From contig NC_087383.1 of the NCBI RefSeq assembly GCF_963675165.1, forward strand, positions 3,936,979 through 4,000,978: a stretch of 64,000 bases of DNA. Direction: 5' to 3'. Both the position numbers and the translations under genes were made by a program. The DNA is from Halichondria panicea (lineage: Eukaryota; Porifera; Demospongiae; Suberitida; Halichondriidae). The notes under the pieces are model-generated. The model did not search any database, was not told the origin of the DNA, and saw only the letters and a list, made by a program, of their open reading frames with translations. Below, piece after piece: positions 55,783 through 64,000 of this stretch (the first letter of the stretch is position 1; each line of letters begins with the position of its first letter).

Positions 55783-57689
55783 TCAGAGGTATTTTTCGTA
55801 TCGAGTCTTGAGATTTTGAACCATCGACCGTGACAATCTCATCGCATCCGTGAATGCTACGGTGGTTAAGATACAGTCAACCTTCACCTCCTCGCTCCAG
55901 ACAACCTTCCTTTGCTTGCATACCCGCCATACTCCAGAGTACGAGCCAACGTACCAGTCAAGCTGAAGGTGGTTTCCATTCGGGTTAATAGCAGTTACCT
56001 TTCCAATCAGTGGAAACTTCTCCATTGAGTATTTATCCAAATACACTGCTACAAATGCACCTACTTGAGGCTGGACTACTTCAGGGGGTTCTGCTGCACC
56101 CAAGGTTTCAATATCTATTTCAGCTGGACTGGTATATTGGCTCGATTGTACTCTCGTGGGTTCACCATCTGCTGCAGACTTGCTTGTGGGGCTCTGGTCT
56201 TCCGGATTTTAATCTACACAGAAAAAAATTTGTAAATACCTAGATATAGAAATGTATAGCTTCAAAAGCTACGTATAATTATATGTAATAACTCTCACCT
56301 TTTTGGAAGGAGTTTTGTCCTTATCAAGGAGCTTTGTCAGGTCTTGACCTAGCTCCGGGTTGGTAGTCACCTTGTGAGCAGAAATAATTGATGTTGAGAT
56401 CAGCTGGTGTATGTCCCACGTGATAAAAGGAACACTGGACAATTCGTCAATGGTTTCGATAAACTCTTCCCAATGACTCCACGCACTAGAACACAACCAG
56501 GGTCAATACTTCTTCAGATCACCAACAAATCGAGGAAGGTCGAGTTTCCCTAATTCGGGTGTCATTAAAGTAGGCTTCTCCAAACAATCAGATATTTCCT
56601 GTTAGGAACATATAGAGCTCTTTATTCAATTAGTATAATTATGCATGCATTAATAATAATGTATTACTATCCGTACAAGTTAGTCTAACCTTGATAATTT
56701 TCAAGCCCGGTTCAATCAGGACCTGATTTTCCACCTCTTTGTTGGGTTCCCATGGATCAGTTGACCATTTCTTGTAATGCATCTCTGCATGTCCAAGACT
56801 GTCTTTCGTGAACCTAAAAACTCCATACTTTGAGTGCCCTTCAACCCCATTTAGATATGGCTCTAAATACGCCTTGAAATCCCAAACTCCATCAATCATT
56901 TCTGATGTTGGATTAGGTGTGTAACTTGCACTGATGGCTGCCAGAAGCCCTGCATTACAAAGCAGAAGAGGTAGCTATACATCAACCAATTTAATCGTTT
57001 GAAAATTGCTTACCTGGGATTGACTCACAACCTCCCCTCCGTATCTTGTCACCTATTCTTGAAAATAGTTGGTCCACGTCCTCGTGCGTGTGCCCGACGG
57101 GTAAGAAATTTATCTGAACCTGTAAATATTAGGATTATATGGAAGTATAATAATTATAAGCAAGAGTATAGAGATTTAGGACTACAATTATTCATTATTC
57201 AGAATAATTATAGTCGTTATCTAAGTACATTCATTTAGAGTGCATGGTGTACAATCTGACAAACCTTTTTGAAGATGTTGAGCTCCACAAGCATAGAGCA
57301 GAAGGCAAGAACATACTTATTCTTGTTTTCTCGGGCTGTGTTGTCCATTTGGAGAAATAGGTTCTGAGGCAACATCTTCTTGGTACGAGCAAAGCTCAGT
57401 AGAACCTTCAAAATGATTGTAATGGTCAAATTGCTGCCATGTGGATATTGAAGTAGATCAATATATGTGAAAGCGATTTTCCCATGAGGACTTTTCGTGT
57501 GGGCAAGCACACCAGTAACGTGCGTCCTTAATTTCCATAGACTGGACTGTGATTTTGCAATTAGGCTGGTCTAGATCTGTGGAAGGTTTGTCTTTGCCTG
57601 GTCCATGCCATCAATGATCAATGTCAGAAATTTTGTTGGTTCCGATCTTGATTTTTCCCTGTGGTGCTGGTATTTTCGACGTTCTATCC
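55783..57689 (-). pseudogene. Transposase-like gene (DGMDQ / GHTHEDVDQLFSR family), 5'-truncated
   Basis: Exons: 57,265-57,689; 57,014-57,119; 56,690-56,949; 56,299-56,598; 55,783 to about 56,209. Motifs in order: IIDGMDQAKTNLP, FLQMDNTARENKNKYV, FLPVGHTHEDVDQLFSRIGD, and a C-terminal region ending KVTAINPNGNHLQLDWY. This set is found in a widespread group of metazoan transposon-derived proteins (I believe DUF7869-like, not checked); conserved Asp, Asn and His-Glu-Asp positions suggest a DDE-type nuclease. In-frame stops at 57,571-57,573 and within exon 4 (KKY-stop-PW) show that it is dead. Its start is missing where the CACTG end at 57,812 begins. Confidence 0.65.
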
Positions 57690-58654
57690 TGTAACGTTAA
57701 CACACAACTAAATTTATTGCCAATAGTATGAGGGTGTTTGCATTGAGTATATAATCTCAATGTAGAAACTGGGGGTTACCAAACACTCCTACTTCAAACG
57801 CTCATTATATACACTGTAAAAAATGTAGTGTGCTGAGCACACTTATGGTTGCCATTGAAGTGTGGCCAACACACTTGCTACACTTGAGTGATTTTTATAG
57901 TGTGCTGGGCACACCATATAAAAGTGTGAACAAAATAAAGTGTGTGTAGCACACTATTCACGTAGCAGAGAAAGTGTGCATGGCACACTAGCACATGATA
58001 TGCACTAGTGAAAATTAACATCATTGATTTATGGAAGTTTTGATCACGACCTTTTCCCTAATTTGGCAATGATCTTGATATCTCTTTCTCAATGCCTGTG
58101 ATATTTGTATACATGTATAATTATTCATGCTAATCCATAACATCAACAAGATACTTAAAATCATAATTATAGTTTTCTACTTATACAGAATCAACACGGA
58201 TCAGAGAATGTAAAACATGACTGTGCATAAGAGATTGAAAGAAAAAGAAATGAACTGTTTTGAAGCCCAACACGTCTTAGTTCCTTTCAGCCATCCACTG
58301 CAGGGGATAAAAAACAACAACATCTCAATACTAACCCATGATGAACTGATAATCAGTTATTTTGATAAAAGTGGAGTATAAAATAATTGCTTTTCGAGTG
58401 TAAAAGCACTGATATACAATTAATGCCCTTGAGCACATGCTGCTTTGGTTACAAAGCATTAGTATAATTCTGTAAATAAGGAGGCAGTTCATTATTACCT
58501 GAGGCGCTGCTCTTTACTGATAAGCGTAAAACTAATAAATAGGTAGCGCTTTAGCTAGCTAGTGCAAAGCTACCGTAGAGGTGCCAAAGCTACATAATAT
58601 TAGTAGATGGTCCTTGTGCAGCTGTATATATATAGCAGTCTACTGTGTCGATCT

Positions 58655-60135
58655 GTACATGTTATAAATATGCTAATAATTATTGATACACAACTAATCA
58701 TGATAGTACCCCAAGATTGTGTAAATACCCTAACAAAGACCAGCAAGTAAAAGTGGGCTTACTTGATCTGCAAAAGGATAGCTAACAAATCCAAAGTCTG
58801 TACGTGTTATGGACAAAAATATGCTAATATTGATACACAACTGATCGATAGTACCCCAAGATTGTGTAAATACCCTAACAACGACCAGTAAAAAGAATGA
58901 AATGGCAAAAGTAAAATTAGGCTCACTTGAAAGATGGTTAGGAAGGCCTATCTGTAAAAGGATAGCTAACAAATTCAAAGTCTGTACGTGTTATAGACAA
59001 AAATATGCTAATATTGATACACAACTGATAGTACCCCAAGATTGTGTAAATACCCTAACAACGACCAGTAAAAAGAATGAAACGGCAAAAGTAAAATTAG
59101 GCTCACTTGAAGGATGGTTAGGAAGGCCTATCTGTAAAAGGATAGCTAACAAATTCAAAGTCTGTACGTGTTATAGACAAAAATATGCTAATATTGATAC
59201 ACAAATGATAGTACCCCAAGATTGTGTAAATACCCTAACAACGACCAGTAAAAAGAATGAAACGGCAAAAGTAAAATTAGGCTCACTTGAAGGATGGTTA
59301 GGAAGGCCTATCTGTAAAAGGATAGCTAACAAATCCAAAGTCTGTACGTGTTATGGACAAAAATATGCTAATATTGATACACAACTGATAGTACCCCAAG
59401 ATTGTGTAAATACCCTAACAACGACCAGTAAAAAGAATGAAACGGCAAAAGTAAATTAGGCTCACTTGAAGGATGGTTAGGAAGGCCTATCTGTAAAAGG
59501 ATAGCTAACAAATCCAAAGTCTGTACGTGTTATGGACAAAAATATGCTAATATTGATACACAACTGATAGTACCCCAAGATTGTGTAAATACCCTAACAA
59601 CGACCAGTAAAAAGAATGAAACGGCAAAAGTAAAATTAGGCTCACTTGAAGGATGGTTAGGAAGGCCTATCTGTAAAAGGATAGCTAACAAATTCAAAGT
59701 CTGTGCGTGTTATAGACAAAAATATGCTAATATTGATACACAACTGATAGTACCCCAAGATTGTGTAAATACCCTAACAACGACCAGTAAAAAGAATGAA
59801 ACGGCAAAAGTAAATTAGGCTCACTTGAAGGATGGTTAGGAAGGCCTATCTGTAAAAGGATAGCTAACAAATCCAAAGTCTGTACGTGTTATGGACAAAA
59901 ATATGCTAATATTGATACACAACTGATAGTACCCCAAGATTGTGTAAATACCCTAACAACGACCAGTAAAAAGAATGAAACGGCAAAAGTAAAATTAGGC
60001 TCACTTGAAGGATGGTTAGGAAGGCCTATCTGTAAAAGGATAGCTAACAAATTCAAAGTCTGTGCGTGTTATAGACAAAAATATGCTAATATTGATACAC
60101 AACTGATAGTACCCCAAGATTGTGTAAATACCCAC
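58655..60135 (+). repeat. 180-bp satellite, about eight copies
   Basis: Unit boundaries at AAAATATGCTAATATTGATA recur every 180 bp (59,000, 59,180, 59,360) and at 179-180 bp afterwards. Since 180 is a multiple of 3, one frame reads 60-residue repeats (VKLGSLEGWLGRPICKRIA ... VPQDCVNTLTTTSKKNETA) from 58,902 to 59,459, until a one-base loss in an A run. Units are 95% or more alike by eye. Could be a coding repeat or simply a satellite. Confidence 0.9.
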
Positions 60136-60901
60136 ACAACTACCAGGAGCACATTACAGAAGGAGCAGAGCGTCTTACCTCGGGAATCACATCTCGTGTA
60201 TGTTTACAAAGCATGACCTTATATGCAAAACCGCTAAGTGGATCTGCGGGCAGTGCTAATTGAGCTGACGGTGCACTTTTACCACAATAAAAGTGAAAAG
60301 CAGCTAGCTAGCTATAGGCCTGGTAGTAAGCTCTGTCTTCTAAGAACCCTAGTGAGACTCTCTACTGCAAAAACAAACGCCTAGTATGTGTTAGTCTAGG
60401 TCTAGCAAACTTCTCTGTATAAAGTGACTGGATATGCTCCTCTTCAGAGTTTTCTGTACCTTACCAATGACAGTCTCTCCCATGATGTATACCATCATCC
60501 ATAAGGCCTAGCTTTTCGTTTTGGCTCGACCTAGCTCTCCTCCTGCTGCACTACATACAAAATCTGTTCTTAATGATATTTACAGGCTGACCGCAGTCTG
60601 TAATTTATACACACAGTACTTACACACAGTACTTATAAGGCAATGCGGCGTTTAGGAAGACACACAAGATGTGATTTCCAAACCCATGTACAGTTAGACG
60701 CTCCTTCTGTACTACTACTAACAACAAAAGTATCTTAGAATACACAATTAAACAGACTACTAAGCGGGTTCATGACATGAATTACAGTACACACTATCAG
60801 AGGCAGAAATAAAATGTATGCATGGACGATTGAGTTGCAAAAAACATGCTGTTCTACAACCTATTAACAGCTGCCTTTTTTTAAAAAAACTATTGTTCAA
60901 G
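60136..60901. other. Spacer before the CACTA transposase-like gene
   Basis: No exon that I can support. ACACAGTACTTA is repeated at about 60,612 and 60,626. It presumably contains the promoter of the gene that starts at 60,902; no clear TATA box was seen. Confidence 0.45.
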
Positions 60902-63900
60902 ATGTCTGAGAGAAAATGGCTATGCCCATCCTGTCATCAGTTTGCTGCTACAACACTACTTAGAGTTTTGACTCACATCAAACAAGTACATTCTTTGGAA
61001 GCAGGTTTTCATGTAACATGTGGATTGAATCAATGCCCCAAAACATATGACAACTTCCAAAGCTACAGGAGACATCTGTATTGCAAACACAGTGACGAAC
61101 TCCATCCCACAACCACCAATCCTGATCACGAACACATTGAACAAGAAGATGACCATGAATTCCTGGAGCCTGCTGCAGACAAAGAAGAAAACTCAAGTAC
61201 AGTTCCAGTGTGCGATAGCACAAGACAATCGGCCCTATTGCTATTGAAAACAACAGTAAAGCACAAGGTGTCAAAAACCTCACTAAACGGAATCATTGAA
61301 GATGTTTCGATGTTTTATGAAGAAAGGACACAGTCTCTGCAGAGTCAGCTAGGTTGCTTACTTCAAAAACGGGGTGTTGAATTCGACAGTGAACTTGTTG
61401 CTGTATTTCAACAGCCACAACTAACAACACCATTCTTGGAACTCAACACTGAGTACTTACGACATCAATACTACAAATCACATTTTGGTTTCATTGTAAG
61501 TTAATATACCATGTATGGCCATAATAATGTTATAGGTTACATGCACAGCGGGTGTTGATGCCAAACATGAGGCTACTAGATCGAAATGATCGACTATGAT
61601 TGTTGCTAAAAGGATGCCAAAGTTCAAAGTCTATAAAATTTATTGCAGCATTTTTTCTTACTTTTGCAGCTATAATGTACCAATAGCTACGCACCGTTCT
61701 CTCTTGAGATACCTCACTAGCGCATTATAAGATTGAATAACTAACACCCAATGCAGGAGCCTGTTGAGCACAAACTGGATGTTGGGCCAGCAGAGACAAA
61801 CTCCAAACATGACTATATATATCTAATTCCAATTCTTCAGTCATTGCAACTCCTGCTTTCAGACGAATTTATTTTGCATGAGGTAAGCATTATGACGAAA
61901 TGTAATTGTACAATAATAGTATTACAACTTTTAGGTACAACGTGGACATGAACGCTCTGATCACCTACTAGGGGATTATTGCGATGGGACCTACTACAAA
62001 TCACACCCACTTTTCATGAACAATCCGGAAGCACTCCAGCTAATCATCTACTACGATGATGTAGAGGTTTGCAATCCACTTGGGTCTAAAGCTACGAAAC
62101 ATAAGCTAGGTATTGTGTTTATTATACATGTTACTTGACACCCTGTCTGATAAAACGAACTACACAGCATTTTTCTATTATTGCTTGGGCAACGTGCAAC
62201 CAAGGTATCGTTCTACTGAGAAAAGTATTCAGTTGCTGGCTATAACAAAGTCATCTGTACTAGTGAAATACGGGGCAAACTGTATACTGACACCAATTAT
62301 GGATGAGATAAAGAAACTAGAAGTAAGTTTACTATAAATTATGATGCCTTCATTGCTCACAACAATAGAATGGAGTAACCCTAAACATCAATGGCAATGA
62401 AGAGCTCTTGTTTGGGACCATTACTTTAGTTCCTGGAGATAATTTAGCCAGTCAGTACCTTGGAGGATACAAACAGTTTTCGAGGGCGCTGAGAAAGTGT
62501 AGACATTGCATGGCAGTCAATGAAGACATGCAGACAACTGTAAGTACCTTATACTAGTTTTGTTTTAATGTTGGTTTGCAATCACAATTTAAACACCTGC
62601 AGTTCCTGTCAGAAAAATTCCTCCCAAGGACCAGACAGACACATACAGCACAGTGTGCCACTCTCTCTGGGATTATGCACGAGCACTATGCTACCACCTA
62701 CGGGGTGCACAGGGATTCTATCCTGAACACATCAGACTACTTTCACGTAACGGAAGGTCTTGTACCCGATATAATGCATGATGTGCTTGAGGGGGCACTA
62801 CCACTAGTTGTGAAACAAATGCTAAAAGCTTTTATGGCGAAAAAGTTGCTAACTCAGGCACAGGTGGAAGAGACAATGGAGATATTCCCATACAAAGGAA
62901 TTGATGCAAGAAACAAGCCAACACCTTGTGCAAAGAAAGTGTTTCTAGCAAATGACCACTCCTTAAAGCAAACAGGTAGGCAAGTTATTATACATAATTA
63001 TTTCTATAATAATAAATGTTCTTTGCTATATAAGCATCACAAATGTGGTGTTTTGGACGACTGCTGCCACTAATGCTCGGACAAACCATTCCCGAGGGAG
63101 ACCCACACTGGGAAAACTTCACCCGCCTACTAAACATAGTGGACATCCTTTTTGCACCAATATGTTCAAAAGACTGGATTGCTTTTCTACGAGACGAGAT
63201 TAACTGGCACCATCAATCCTTCAAAGATCTATACCAGTGCAACATTACACCAAAAATGCACTACATGGTACATTATCCTGATATGATATCAAGGTAACGT
63301 AGCAGTTGAGCTAAAATATCAAATATAACTATTAAGCAGGTATGGACCGATGGTTCACTATTGGTGTATGCGCTTTGAGGGACGACACGGCTTCTTTAAA
63401 GATCTGGCACATAGAGTAAAGTGCTTTAAGAATGTAGCGAAGACTATGGCTTGTCTAAACCAAGAACAGGTGTGTTACCAGATGACTTCCACCTCTAGTA
63501 GAAGTATCTACCATAAAGAGACAAAAGTTGGAATAAGTAAGTTGTACAGAAGATACCTATAACAGAAACCTTAACCCTATCCAACCATTTTTATTCCATT
63601 AGCCACATTGACTCGCACAAGCGAGCTAAACTATAGCACAGTTGTCAAGGAGCAACTGCACTTCGCCACAAACGACACTATTGCTACAAGGTAGGTGTAA
63701 TAAACACGAATGCGTAAAAAGTTAACTCTTAATTTGACAGGCTCTCATGGATTGAAGTCAATGGCATAGTCTACAAGCGTGGAACTATTGTTGTTATTAA
63801 ATCAGAAGAAATTCCTACATTTGGCCTGATAGAGGACATACTGGTTTTCTTAACTGACGAGTTCTACTTGGTGTGCAAACTACTCCATACCGAGAATTAC

Positions 63901-64000
63901 AGCAACCACTATCATGCTTACAAAGTCACTGCAGCATCTCCAACTGAGTACGCAATCTCGACCCCAAACAATTTAGCTGATCACTACCCACTCTCAATGT
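60902..64000 (+). CDS. CACTA/EnSpm transposase-like protein, ten exons, 3'-incomplete
   Basis: Exons 60,902-61,495; 61,757-61,882; 61,935-62,109; 62,168-62,322; 62,369-62,539; 62,603-62,975; 63,035-63,293; 63,340-63,536; 63,603-63,690; 63,741 to the end. Every junction is GT-AG and in phase, giving about 799 residues with no stop. Introns are 46-261 bp, most near 50. The N-terminus has two C2H2-like fingers (CPSCHQF...HIKQVH; CGLNQCPKTY...RRHLYCKH). Then YYDDVEVCNPLGSK, AFFYYCLGNVQPRYRS, DNLASQYLGGY, RKCRHC, PDIMHDVLEGALPLVV, KMHYMVHYPDMI and WCMRFEGRHGFFKD, the motif order I know from animal EnSpm-type transposases. Acidic residues in DDVE and DVLEG are likely catalytic. I chose the ATG at 60,902 (MSERKW) because the finger follows directly; an earlier in-frame ATG exists at 60,818. 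Confidence 0.8.

Larger units (their letters stand above)
57812..64000 (+). mobile_element. CACTA/EnSpm-like element, 5' end to edge of window
   Basis: Begins CACTGTAAAAAATGTAG, close to the end of the element at 50,299. At least six subterminal motifs of the AGTGTGCTGNGCACACT type lie within 57,826-57,995. A 180-bp satellite follows, then a transposase-like gene in the same orientation. I infer one element that continues beyond the window; its right end is not seen, so unity of these parts is not proven. Confidence 0.6.

Overview
This window is eukaryotic, AT-rich and full of repeats. It most likely comes from an early-branching invertebrate, plausibly a demosponge. I infer this from Death-NACHT-LRR (NLR) genes in more than one copy, very short introns (46-66 bp in the gene at the right end), an intronless receptor-like gene with polymorphic-membrane-protein (Pmp)-type beta-helix repeats, and many MITE-like elements. 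The species assignment is inference only.

Layout. 0-4.9 kb holds MITEs, a perfect 80-bp-arm palindrome and a decayed fragment of the next gene. 4,993-8,667 (+) is an intact 1,224-aa intronless gene: signal peptide, beta-helix ectodomain, Cys-rich stalk and about nine membrane segments. 9.6-15.0 kb (+) carries exon fragments of a coiled-coil gene and the C-terminal exons of an IQGAP-like gene (module A). 15,896-21,493 is a decayed Ty3/Gypsy element on the minus strand, with very short LTRs and a 4-bp target duplication. 21.6-24.7 kb (-) is a broken NLR copy. 25.6-29.8 kb is CA-rich minisatellite, followed by a second IQGAP fragment (module B, to 31.6 kb). 32,126-35,253 (-) is an intact 899-aa Death-NACHT-LRR gene in three exons. 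It lies head to head, 214 bp away, with an EFR3-like gene (35,468-41,231, +, ten recognisable exons) that carries three in-frame stops. 41.6-44.3 kb is module C with a 28-bp minisatellite. 44.6-49.7 kb is an inverted copy of 25.6-30.5 kb. 49.9-55.1 kb is module D, split by a 3.4-kb CACTG...CAGTG element and a 0.9-kb TTAA-flanked piggyBac-like element. 55.8-57.7 kb (-) is a decayed transposase-like gene. From 57,812 onward there is a CACTA/EnSpm-like element with a 180-bp satellite and an uninterrupted transposase-like gene of at least ten exons that leaves the window.

How the parts relate. The window is built largely by segmental duplication of one ancestral unit, IQGAP 3' exons (+) tail to tail with an NLR (-). 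This is seen twice, at 9.6-24.7 kb and 29.9-35.3 kb, with further IQGAP pieces to the right. Paralogous copies supply empty sites that date and define several transposon insertions. The genes most likely to be expressed and functional are the beta-helix/multi-TM gene, the intact NLR and the CACTA transposase-like gene.
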